Shown: piece after piece, positions 43,372-51,019 of the stretch
Position numbering within the stretch: the stretch's first letter is position 1
Layout of the letters: every line of letters starts with the position of its first letter
Assembly: GCA_964583615.1 (NCBI GenBank)
Contig: CAZOWM010000007.1
Coordinates: 28,447 to 92,446 of the forward strand
Length of the DNA: 64,000 nucleotides
Reading direction: 5' to 3'
Origin: CAZOWM01 sp964583615
GTDB taxonomy: Bacteria > Spirochaetota > B62-G9 > DRHN01
Program-made: the position numbers and the translations under genes
The notes under the pieces: generated by a model
What the model was told of the DNA's origin: nothing
The model's database searches: none
The model's input: the letters and a program-made list of their open reading frames with translations, nothing else

Positions 43372-44946
43372 TCAAAACCTGATGTTCAGGGAGAGCTTTC
43401 CTTCAAACCCGGAGATATCCACTTTCTTCGTGCTTCCTCCGTCGACCTCGTAAATGTTGCTGCTGTCGCTTTTGATGTTCACCTCGTTTTTCGAACTTCC
43501 CGAGGTCTCTTCTATATGAAACGTCCAGTTCTTTATGGGGGTATAGAGCCGGTAGCCCAGTCCTATTCGAATCGAAGCCCCCGGGGAAATCCTGTACACG
43601 AGTCCCGTACTGCCCTTTATACCCACCGAAATGCCGTATATTCTGAGCGTCGGGTCGTCGTCGAAATAGATTCGTGTACCTTCGATGTCGAGATAATTCA
43701 CACCTCCGGAGTTCCGTTCCAGCGCCTTTGCAAAGGTCGTCATGTACAGCAGACCGCACTGCGCCAAGAGCTCGACACTCAGCCGTCTCTTGTAAAAGCT
43801 GCTTCCAATCCCGATTTCCCCGATACCCCCGAAAAAGGGAAAATTTATCAGGGCAGTGAGATCTGCCACCCCGCTCAGCCGATAGCCGAGGCTCTTGGTG
43901 AATCTCAGTCCCGCATCCGGCGCCAAGCGCTTTTCTTTCTGATCCAGGGAAATGAAGTAGAACTCCGAAGAATACAGCGAATCATCCACAAGTGCGATAC
44001 GATAATCGATTTTCGGTATGTCGACTTCCATCACGCCTGCCTGAAACCCGACCTGGGCACCGAACCTGGACACCTCGACAAGCTGGTCTCCTTCCGTGAT
44101 CTTCTCCTTCTGCATGATTATGTGGGCTTGCGTGATCTCAGGATATACCTTTTTCGCCCTGACCAGGCCGGTTGGAAGCTCGACAATTCTTCCCGAGTGT
44201 CCCACCTCCTGTTTCGTCATGACCTCGAACTCATCACCCGGCTTCAACCCGAGGTTTTTTCCCTGCGCAAAAATGACCGTATCTCCTCTCACCTGGATGA
44301 CACCGGAGCGTATCTTGAACGCTTCAAGCTGCCGTATCTTGAGCGGGAGTCCTGAAATTGCGTTTTCCACTGCCTTGCTGTTTGCCTTGTCGAGGTCCTC
44401 ACTTTCCCCTGTTCCGGTGATGCGTATTGCCTCCTGCTGCGTCCCTTCCCGCACATCGACGAAGTTGATGTCTATGACGACGTCCACCGCATAGAAGCTC
44501 TTCACATAGATCACATTGTCCACGATATACTGTGATCTCTTTCTTCCCACACTGTAATTCGAAAGTAAGGGTAACACAACAATGAAGGAGTTGACGATTC
44601 GATCGAAATCTTCTCCCTTTATCACAAGTGTTCCGAACTTTTCGTCGTATGTGCCTGCTTCTTTCGCCTTTTCGCTCCGTATTTCCCGTATACGCTCTAC
44701 AAAATCATCGATATCCCCCGTTTCTATCCGGTATTCCCCGTATCCGAGAACATTGAACCGTTTCAGGTTGATGAACACATAGTTAATCGATGATTCCGCG
44801 TATTCCAGAACATCATCGGGAATCGTGTACGTGGAATGAGTGATCCCAAAGATCGCAATATCCTGTTTTTCCGAGATCTCCGCCGCCTCGATCAAGAAAA
44901 CCCCGCAGCAGAGAAAAATGAGGACAAGTCCGACTTTTTTCATCAT
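43372..44946 (-). CDS. predicted outer-membrane protein: CsgG/FlgT-like N-domain and C-terminal beta-barrel
   Basis: 524 residues from ATG 44946; a TATAAT at 44984-44979 excludes the ATG further upstream. Signal peptide (VGLVLIFLCCGVFLIEAAE). Residues about 25-225 have the CsgG/FlgT-like alternation (IAIFGITHSTYTIPDD and INYVFINLKRFNVL). A FlgT-type SH3-like stretch follows (GKNLGLKPGDEFEVM). From about 310 to the end there are alternating beta strands, ending LSLNIRF with the terminal Phe typical of BAM-inserted proteins. Heads the lipoprotein operon. I infer an outer-membrane scaffold or channel for these lipoproteins. Confidence 0.65.
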   Translation of the reverse strand: MMKKVGLVLIFLCCGVFLIEAAEISEKQDIAIFGITHSTYTIPDDVLEYAESSINYVFINLKRFNVLGYGEYRIETGDIDDFVERIREIRSEKAKEAGTYDEKFGTLVIKGEDFDRIVNSFIVVLPLLSNYSVGRKRSQYIVDNVIYVKSFYAVDVVIDINFVDVREGTQQEAIRITGTGESEDLDKANSKAVENAISGLPLKIRQLEAFKIRSGVIQVRGDTVIFAQGKNLGLKPGDEFEVMTKQEVGHSGRIVELPTGLVRAKKVYPEITQAHIIMQKEKITEGDQLVEVSRFGAQVGFQAGVMEVDIPKIDYRIALVDDSLYSSEFYFISLDQKEKRLAPDAGLRFTKSLGYRLSGVADLTALINFPFFGGIGEIGIGSSFYKRRLSVELLAQCGLLYMTTFAKALERNSGGVNYLDIEGTRIYFDDDPTLRIYGISVGIKGSTGLVYRISPGASIRIGLGYRLYTPIKNWTFHIEETSGSSKNEVNIKSDSSNIYEVDGGSTKKVDISGFEGKLSLNIRF

Positions 44947-44978
44947 ACGAAGCATCCAAAGTTCAAACCGTTTAACCA

Positions 44979-44984
44979 ATTATA
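44979..44984 (-). promoter_or_regulatory. -10 element of the lipoprotein operon
   Basis: Perfect TATAAT on the minus strand, about 33 bases before the chosen start. No clear -35. On the plus strand a TTGACA (44995-45000) with TAGGTT 17 bases on (45018-45023) may serve the divergent binding-protein gene. Confidence 0.4.
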
Positions 44985-45073
44985 CCCCAAGTTCTTGACA
45001 GTTTCTTATAAATTTAATAGGTTTTCCTTTCATGGAGCGAATTTTTTCATACCGGCCTTATGCGTAACGAGCG

Positions 45074-46870
45074 ATGAAAAAACCGATCATTCTGGTCCTT
45101 TTATTTCTCCTGATATCAACGCTTTCCGGATGCAGGGGCAGGGTTTCCCGGCCCGGTGCTCAGCGTGAACTTGTAGGGATCTTCCCCGGTGTTGTCAAAA
45201 CCACAACCCCAAACCTCGTCGGCGGAAGGCGGGGAGGAACCTTCATCAGGGCCGACATCCGGGACTACGATACGTTTAATATCGTGACGACCCGGTCTCA
45301 GTCCCTGTACGGTGTTTTAAAACTCGTGTTCGAGGGGCTCCTGCGGGCCCACCCGGTAAACGGAAACATCGAGGGCTGCATCGCAAAGGACTATTCCGTG
45401 GTGAACAACGGGACCTCCCTTGTGCTCAACCTCAACGAAAACGTCTTTTTCTCGGACGGCACGCCGTGCACTGCGGACGACGTCGTTTTCACATTCGAGG
45501 AGATCTATTTGAATCCCGATGTGGACACAAAGAAAACAGACCTCCTAAAAATCAGAGACAGGGCGGTTGGCCTGGAAAAAATCGGCCGGCACACAATCCG
45601 ATTTGACCTTCCCGTGCCCTACAGGCCCTTTCTCTACACGCTCGCGCATCTTGAAATCCTCCCGAAACATATCGTTGAACCGATCATATCTGCCGGAGGC
45701 ATCGAGGCATTCAACAGCGAGTGGGGAAACATGCGAAACGGAATCGACTCCGTTACAGGGACAGGCCCCTATTATATAAAAGAGTATGCAAAAGGTGAGT
45801 ATATCCGTCTTGCGCGCAATCCCTATTACACCCTTCGGGAAGGAGGCGAATATTTCGAGGGCATGCCCTATCTCGACGAAATCATCGAACTGCTCGACAT
45901 CGACAATGATACTGTTCTTTTGAAATTTCAGATCGGTGAAATCGACTTCTACGACGTGAAAGACATCGACATTTCGAGCGGCGACTTCGAAACCCTCATG
46001 AGCAACAAGGCCGAAGGGAATTACCGTATCTACTCTGCAGGTCAGACATTGAAAAGCAATCACTTCCTCGTTTTTAATCAAAACCACGACGCGATCGCAA
46101 ATGAGAAACTGCTGTTATTTCAAAGTGCCATTTTTCGAAGAGCCGTTTCCAGCCTCATCGACAGAAACCTCATCAGGGACTCGGTGTACAGAGGATATTC
46201 ATATATCGAAGGATCTCCTGAACGAAACGGCTCGCCGTTCTACACTCCGGTGACACCTCTCGAATACGACCCACAGAAAGCGCGCGAAAGTTTTTCCCGG
46301 CTCGGGCTTTTCGACCGGAACGAAGACGGGTTTTTGGATCTTACTTCCGGTAAACCGTTTACCTTCTCCATACTCACAAACGAGGACAATCCTTTCCGGA
46401 TAAAAATGGGAAACATCATCACCGAGAGCATGAGGGAAGCGGGAATTAACGTGCATTTTTCTTCCGCAGGTTACGACTCCATTGTGACAAAGCTCCTCGA
46501 CACCTTCGAGTGGGATGCGGTCATCATCGGATTCGAGGGAAGTATCGAACCGAATGATGAATCATGGATCTGGGAATCGAAAGGACCGCTTCACATCTGG
46601 GCACCCTACGGACAGAGACCGCAGACGCAGTGGGAGAAAAGGATCGATGAGCTCTTTGCACTGGGGAGAACGGCATGGGACTACAGCACGGCGAAAGGAT
46701 ACTATGAGGAGTACCAGCACATCGTAGCTCGTGAACTCCCCATTATCCCCATCACCGTGCCGGCGGAACTGTACGGGTTCAGGAAAGGGTTCGGGAACAT
46801 CGTTCCGTCCCCCGTCACCTATAACTCGGTTGGTTTGATGCCGTACATCTTCCGCACCGATCATGAGTGA
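45074..46870 (+). CDS. family-5 extracellular solute-binding lipoprotein
   Basis: 598 residues. Signal peptide with lipobox LSGC (Cys about 22). SBP_bac_5 fold (peptide, nickel or sugar-oligomer binding): GGTFIRADIRDYDTFN, FEGLLRAHPVNGNIEGCIA, FFSDGTPCTADDVVFTFEEI and GTGPYYIKEYAKGEYIRLAR. The last lobe keeps the usual YxxYQHIVARELPIIPI. No permeases or ATPases are next to it, so it depends on a transporter elsewhere. Converges with the phosphatase gene 14 bases downstream. Confidence 0.88.
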   Translation: MKKPIILVLLFLLISTLSGCRGRVSRPGAQRELVGIFPGVVKTTTPNLVGGRRGGTFIRADIRDYDTFNIVTTRSQSLYGVLKLVFEGLLRAHPVNGNIEGCIAKDYSVVNNGTSLVLNLNENVFFSDGTPCTADDVVFTFEEIYLNPDVDTKKTDLLKIRDRAVGLEKIGRHTIRFDLPVPYRPFLYTLAHLEILPKHIVEPIISAGGIEAFNSEWGNMRNGIDSVTGTGPYYIKEYAKGEYIRLARNPYYTLREGGEYFEGMPYLDEIIELLDIDNDTVLLKFQIGEIDFYDVKDIDISSGDFETLMSNKAEGNYRIYSAGQTLKSNHFLVFNQNHDAIANEKLLLFQSAIFRRAVSSLIDRNLIRDSVYRGYSYIEGSPERNGSPFYTPVTPLEYDPQKARESFSRLGLFDRNEDGFLDLTSGKPFTFSILTNEDNPFRIKMGNIITESMREAGINVHFSSAGYDSIVTKLLDTFEWDAVIIGFEGSIEPNDESWIWESKGPLHIWAPYGQRPQTQWEKRIDELFALGRTAWDYSTAKGYYEEYQHIVARELPIIPITVPAELYGFRKGFGNIVPSPVTYNSVGLMPYIFRTDHE

Positions 46871-46884
46871 TCGAGCTGAGGCAA

Positions 46885-47634
46885 TTACCAGCCTTTTACC
46901 TGAAACAGTTCACGGGAGAGCACGTCGATTGCGCTCAGCTTCCCGAAATAGAAAAGCCCCGTGTCAATGCAGATAAGCTTGTCGCGAAACAGCACGTCGG
47001 CAAGAGGGGTATGCCCGCACACAACAGTTTTCTCCCAGTTGAGGTGCTCTGCATAGATATGATCTCTCGTCCATAAAAGATCGTAGGTGTTCCATTTTCC
47101 ATCATAAACGGATACGTGGGGATCAAGCCCTGCGTGGCAGAAAAAATAACTTTCCGATTCCACAAAGTCGTATAGTTCATTGAAAAACGCGATGTGACCC
47201 TCGGGAATAAATTTCATCACTTCCCGGAGACGCTCGTTCCCATCCCAAAACGTCGCCAACCGGAGTACATCCTGACGACTCATTCCGTAACTTGCCAGTG
47301 TGTGGGCACCGCCGTTGTACATCCATGTATCGATATCCTGAATATGAGCAGGAAATCCGAGTGCGCCCAGCATCATGTCTTCGTGGTTTCCCTTTAAAAA
47401 GGCAGTGTTCTCATGCACTTGCTTCACGTGGAGCAGCAGATCAACGACCGATTTCGAGTCAGGCCCTCGGTCGATGTAATCCCCGATGAATATGATGAAG
47501 TCGTCGTCACTGGGTTCGATGATTTCGAGAAGTGATTGAAGAGGGCCTGGATGGCCGTGTAGATCGCCGATCGCAATAAGCCTCCGATAGATTCGTTCGT
47601 CTATGCGTTTGTATTTAGGAAGGTTCGGGGCCAT
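46885..47634 (-). CDS. metallophosphoesterase (PrpA/ApaH-like)
   Basis: 249 residues from ATG 47634. The three metal-site motifs are AIGDLHGHPGPL, FIGDYIDRGPDS and FLKGNHEDM, with a late CGHTPL. This is the PPP-type serine/threonine phosphatase/symmetrical dinucleotide-tetraphosphatase group. A promoter at 47650-47678 lies between this ATG and a possible start at 47685, so the shorter protein is right and its message has only about nine leader bases and no ribosome binding site. Confidence 0.85.
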   Translation of the reverse strand: MAPNLPKYKRIDERIYRRLIAIGDLHGHPGPLQSLLEIIEPSDDDFIIFIGDYIDRGPDSKSVVDLLLHVKQVHENTAFLKGNHEDMMLGALGFPAHIQDIDTWMYNGGAHTLASYGMSRQDVLRLATFWDGNERLREVMKFIPEGHIAFFNELYDFVESESYFFCHAGLDPHVSVYDGKWNTYDLLWTRDHIYAEHLNWEKTVVCGHTPLADVLFRDKLICIDTGLFYFGKLSAIDVLSRELFQVKGW

Positions 47635-47649
47635 GAATATTATGTAACC

Positions 47650-47695
47650 AAAATAAAAGATAAAAACTTGATTTTCAATACACAATTGTTATTAT
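47650..47695. promoter_or_regulatory. divergent overlapping promoters
   Basis: Minus strand TTGAAA (47678-47673), 17 bases, TATTTT (47655-47650) for the phosphatase. Plus strand TTGATT (47668-47673), 16 bases, TATTAT (47690-47695) for the DUF2064-like gene. Their -35 boxes abut. Confidence 0.45.
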
Positions 47696-47743
47696 ATATA
47701 CTTCTGTGTGCTTTGAATAACATTTGTTTTTTCAGGCTGAAGA

Positions 47744-48442
47744 ATGAACACAGAGATTGTTGTCGGATTTTGCAACGATAATAATACACACTGTCCGTAC
47801 CAGTCCGTGTCGACCTGTATCAGGACAAGCACCCCCTGTACTCTCTGTCACTCCATGAATAGGGATATTTCCCTCCTTATCACACGCTTAAAAGGGGCCA
47901 GGGAATCGCTCGACGTCGGGCTTGCACTTTCTCCCGCAGCGGACCCGGTTCCTTATGAACCGTATAAACATGCGGGGTTTCATGTTTTTTTTCAGAAAGG
48001 CGCTTCGGAAAGCGAGCGGATAAAAAGCATATTCAACGAAGCGGTCTGTCGGGGATACGATTCTGTTGTGCTTCTGTCTCATTGTGCGCCGAATCTTCCT
48101 CTACACTACCTTGAAAGCGCGCTCCGTGAACTCAGGAATGGGGTCAGTCTTGTGCTGGGACCCTCGGAGAACGCGATGTTCTACCTCATCGGAATAAAGA
48201 AAACACTCTATGAAAGAATATGCTTCGATGGGGTATTCGGCTCGTTGAGCTTCGAAAACCTTTCCATGAGGGATACTACGGTAAAAACAATGCAGGATTA
48301 CTGCAACAACTTCTCGATTTTACCAACATGGTATACACTCAGGTCAATAGAAGACCTGAAGAAGTTCCTCAGGGATTCGACCCGGGGAGTAGGGTGGAAT
48401 GCACGGTGGACATACCAGTTCGCCCAGGGAATCCTCGGCTGA
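47744..48442 (+). CDS. DUF2064-like (GT-A fold) protein, degenerate
   Basis: 232 residues. RGYDSVVLLSHCAPNLPLHY and LESALRELRNGVSLVLGPSE, followed by FYLIGIKKTLYERICFDGVF, line up with DUF2064 (COG3222), a nucleotidyl/glycosyltransferase-like family. In the family the central loop is GSDCPDLP; here it is LSHCAPNLP, so the Asp pair that would hold metal is gone, and EDGGYYLIG has become ENAMFYLIG. The N-terminus has an extra Cys-rich stretch (TCIRTSTPCTLC). Probably not a normal enzyme of this family. Confidence 0.6.
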   Translation: MNTEIVVGFCNDNNTHCPYQSVSTCIRTSTPCTLCHSMNRDISLLITRLKGARESLDVGLALSPAADPVPYEPYKHAGFHVFFQKGASESERIKSIFNEAVCRGYDSVVLLSHCAPNLPLHYLESALRELRNGVSLVLGPSENAMFYLIGIKKTLYERICFDGVFGSLSFENLSMRDTTVKTMQDYCNNFSILPTWYTLRSIEDLKKFLRDSTRGVGWNARWTYQFAQGILG

Positions 48443-48452
48443 CTGCGCCCTT

Positions 48453-48473
48453 TGCACGGAGTGCACTTTTTTT
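48453..48473 (+). terminator. rho-independent terminator after the DUF2064-like gene
   Basis: TGCAC (48453-48457), GGA loop, GTGCA (48461-48465), then C and seven T (48467-48473). The stem is short but the T-run is clear. Confidence 0.5.
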
Positions 48474-48474
48474 G

Positions 48475-48503
48475 TTGTTATGATTTTTATACACTGCTAT
48501 GTT
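48475..48503 (+). promoter_or_regulatory. candidate promoter of thioredoxin reductase
   Basis: TTGTTA (48475-48480), 17 bases, TATGTT (48498-48503). ATG at 48530. Confidence 0.4.
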
Positions 48504-48529
48504 CAATAAAACATCTCGGGAGCTTTGCC

Positions 48530-49453
48530 ATGCATGACGTTACCATTATCGGGGGAGGGGCTGCGGGGCTCACTGCAGCTATCTATGCAAAACGTGCGGG
48601 GATGGATGTCGTTGTTCTCGAGAAGATGGGTGTGGGTGGCCAGATCATCCTCACAGACACCGTTGAAAACTATCCAGGATTTGACAATATAAGCGGACCG
48701 GATTTGATGGAAAAGTTCGAAAAACATGCCCAGAAATTTGGTGTGGAGATCGACTACGAAGAGGTAAGTGAAGTGCGGTTCGGAAATAAATCCCACACCG
48801 TCGTAACGGATGGGAATGAATATGATTCAATCGCTATCATCGTGGCAAGCGGGTCACAACCGAGAAAATTGAGAGTTCCCGGTGAAGACAAGTTCATAGG
48901 AAGAGGAGTATCCTACTGTGCCGTGTGTGACGGTCCGTTTTTCAAGGATAAAGAAGTTGCCGTGATCGGAGGCGGCGACGCAGCGATAAAAGAGTCGATT
49001 TACCTTACACAGATCGTTAAAAAGGTGACAATCATACACCGAAGGGACGAGCTTCGTGCCGAAAAGATGCTTCAGGACCAGGCGTTTGCAAATCCAAAGA
49101 TCGAATTCATCTGGGACCACGTTGTCGAGGAAATTAACGGTGAAGACTCATTTCAGGGTATCACCATCCATAATGTGAAGCACCCGGAGGAAAAGAGGTT
49201 TCTTGAAAAAAGCGGAGTTTTCGTGTATATCGGCCATATACCGAATACAGGATTCATAGATGTGGAGAAAACCTCTAACGGACTCATAAAAACCGTTGCC
49301 TGCTTTCTGGAGACATCGGTGCAGGGAATATATGCTGCGGGAGACTGCAGGGACACGTGCCTTCGGCAAATCGCAACGTGCGTCGGCGACGGAGCTCTTG
49401 CAGCCTTCAACGCAGGTGAATACGTGGAAAAAGTAAAAAGCGGGCACATCTGA
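48530..49453 (+). CDS. trxB: thioredoxin reductase
   Basis: 307 residues from ATG 48530 (GGGAG upstream; a longer frame starts at 48452 inside the terminator). Low-molecular-weight thioredoxin reductase: FAD site IIGGGAAGLTAAIYA, redox pair CAVC in SYCAVCDGPFF, NAD(P)H site VIGGGDAAIKES, and C-terminal GIYAAGDCRD. Reduces thioredoxin in the cytoplasm. trxA is not adjacent. NADPH is the usual donor, but ferredoxin- or NADH-using relatives exist. Confidence 0.92.
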   Translation: MHDVTIIGGGAAGLTAAIYAKRAGMDVVVLEKMGVGGQIILTDTVENYPGFDNISGPDLMEKFEKHAQKFGVEIDYEEVSEVRFGNKSHTVVTDGNEYDSIAIIVASGSQPRKLRVPGEDKFIGRGVSYCAVCDGPFFKDKEVAVIGGGDAAIKESIYLTQIVKKVTIIHRRDELRAEKMLQDQAFANPKIEFIWDHVVEEINGEDSFQGITIHNVKHPEEKRFLEKSGVFVYIGHIPNTGFIDVEKTSNGLIKTVACFLETSVQGIYAAGDCRDTCLRQIATCVGDGALAAFNAGEYVEKVKSGHI

Positions 49454-49595
49454 GATTTTTACTGGAAGCATTCCATCTCGTTTTCCATCTTATCCTCACG
49501 CTCTGCGCTGTAAAGCACAGATTCTCGGCAATCCATTTAACCGTACGATGGGTACAATGAACGGGTGATACCATATCTGAACGGTGGAGAGGGTA

Positions 49596-50054
49596 ATGCA
49601 AAGGCTGGTTATTGTTTTTCTCGTCGGCACAATCGGTATCTGGAAAGCCGTTCCCACGGGTTTTTTGCTGAAAGTCTCACCCGTTGCCATCTTTTTTATG
49701 ACTGTCCTGGGGGCGTCAATAGGAGTGTTGACTATCTATACATTCGGCAAATGGATCAAATCTTACATCAAAAGAAAAAAAGACAGAAGGAGGCTCGGGA
49801 ACAAACAGAGCAGAGCCAGAAATCTATTCGAAAAGTATGGCGTAATCGGATTTGCTCTGCTCGGTACGATCCTGATGGGCCCTCAAATAACTATGGCAAT
49901 GGGGCTCATCATTGTAAGAACTCAAAAAAAACTCTTTCTGTGGATCGTGATCGGCATCGTCGCATGGACGGGGGCGCTGACAATTTTGGCGGCCCTCGGT
50001 ATAGAGTTATTCACAAAATTGTCGCTGTTTTCGCATCCGAAGAGTACATCTTGA
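49596..50054 (+). CDS. COG2426-type small membrane protein (putative small multidrug export)
   Basis: 152 residues from ATG 49596, preceded by GGAGAGGG. Four membrane segments around a basic loop (KRKKDRRR). LVGTIGIWKAVPTGFLLKVS and GFALLGTILMGPQITMAMGL match the COG2426 family. The name small multi-drug export protein is historical; its function is not settled. Its last 44 bases overlap the convergent SDR gene. Confidence 0.7.
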   Translation: MQRLVIVFLVGTIGIWKAVPTGFLLKVSPVAIFFMTVLGASIGVLTIYTFGKWIKSYIKRKKDRRRLGNKQSRARNLFEKYGVIGFALLGTILMGPQITMAMGLIIVRTQKKLFLWIVIGIVAWTGALTILAALGIELFTKLSLFSHPKSTS

Positions 50055-50889
50055 GCCTGAAGGCTTTTTTTATCATCAGGTCTATCAACCTCTGCGGGAT
50101 AAAAGCCTTGAAATAATACTTCCACCACGCATTCCATGAGACGATATAACGCAGTTTCGGGTTTCTATCAACGGCTGCGCGTTCGATCATTTTTGCTGCG
50201 AAAAAAGGTGAAGAAGCCTTTCTTCGGTGCCGCGCGACCAGATAATCCGCCCGATTGAGCAGGTGTGTGTAGTAGGCATCGCTCATTTTTAGATATGACC
50301 GTGCTTCCTCTACCGTGGTGTCGAATGCACCTGTATTCGTTGTACCGGGGATTACGAGAATCACTCTAATACCCAATGGAGCAAGCTCTATGCGGAATGC
50401 ATCTGTGAGCAGTTCCATTGCCGCCTTCGACGCGCTGTAAAGCCCTCCCATGGGCACGGCTAATCTGCTGTTCACACTGCTTATGTTGATAATACGGCCT
50501 TCTCCCTGTTTTCGCATGATCGGAACTACAAGTGTGCAGAGCTGAAAAGGTGCGAATACATTTACCTCGAACTGGGCACGCACATCATCACGCGTAAGAT
50601 ATTCTGTAGGGCCGCTCTTTCCGTAGCCCGCGTTATTTATAAGAACATCTATTCTCCCCCATTTTTGCATCGTGTTTTCAACAAGCTCCTGCGTATGTAC
50701 CTCTTTTGCAAGATCGGCGGGAAAAACGAATGCATTGCCGCCGTTCGATACTATTCTTTTTGCAACAGCTTCCATTCGTTCGGCGCGGCGCGCAGAAAGA
50801 ACGACGGAAAACCCTCGTAATGCGAGGCGCTCTGCTGAAGCTTCCCCTATTCCTGAGGACGCCCCCGTGACAATTGCCACTCTTTTCAT
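50011..50889 (-). CDS. short-chain dehydrogenase/reductase
   Basis: 292 residues from ATG 50889 with GGAG six bases upstream (two ATGs just upstream are in frame). Rossmann motif VTGASSGIGEASAE, NNAGYGKSG, the catalytic Ser in ISSVNSRLA and Tyr/Lys in YSASKAAM. About 50 residues longer at the C-terminus than a minimal SDR, ending in a basic region (WWKYYFKAFIPQRLIDLMIK) that may bind membrane, as in lipid-active SDRs. Substrate unknown. Confidence 0.88.
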   Translation of the reverse strand: MKRVAIVTGASSGIGEASAERLALRGFSVVLSARRAERMEAVAKRIVSNGGNAFVFPADLAKEVHTQELVENTMQKWGRIDVLINNAGYGKSGPTEYLTRDDVRAQFEVNVFAPFQLCTLVVPIMRKQGEGRIINISSVNSRLAVPMGGLYSASKAAMELLTDAFRIELAPLGIRVILVIPGTTNTGAFDTTVEEARSYLKMSDAYYTHLLNRADYLVARHRRKASSPFFAAKMIERAAVDRNPKLRYIVSWNAWWKYYFKAFIPQRLIDLMIKKAFRLKMYSSDAKTATIL

Positions 50890-51019
50890 TTCCATCTCCA
50901 TCGATGTTCTTGGAATGAGAAGGGTTGGTGTTACAGACCGATGTACCCCCCCCCTGTCACGTGGGAAATCTTCCCTATGTTCAAAATGTGTATTTTGAAT
51001 TTGATAACAAGAAAACGAA

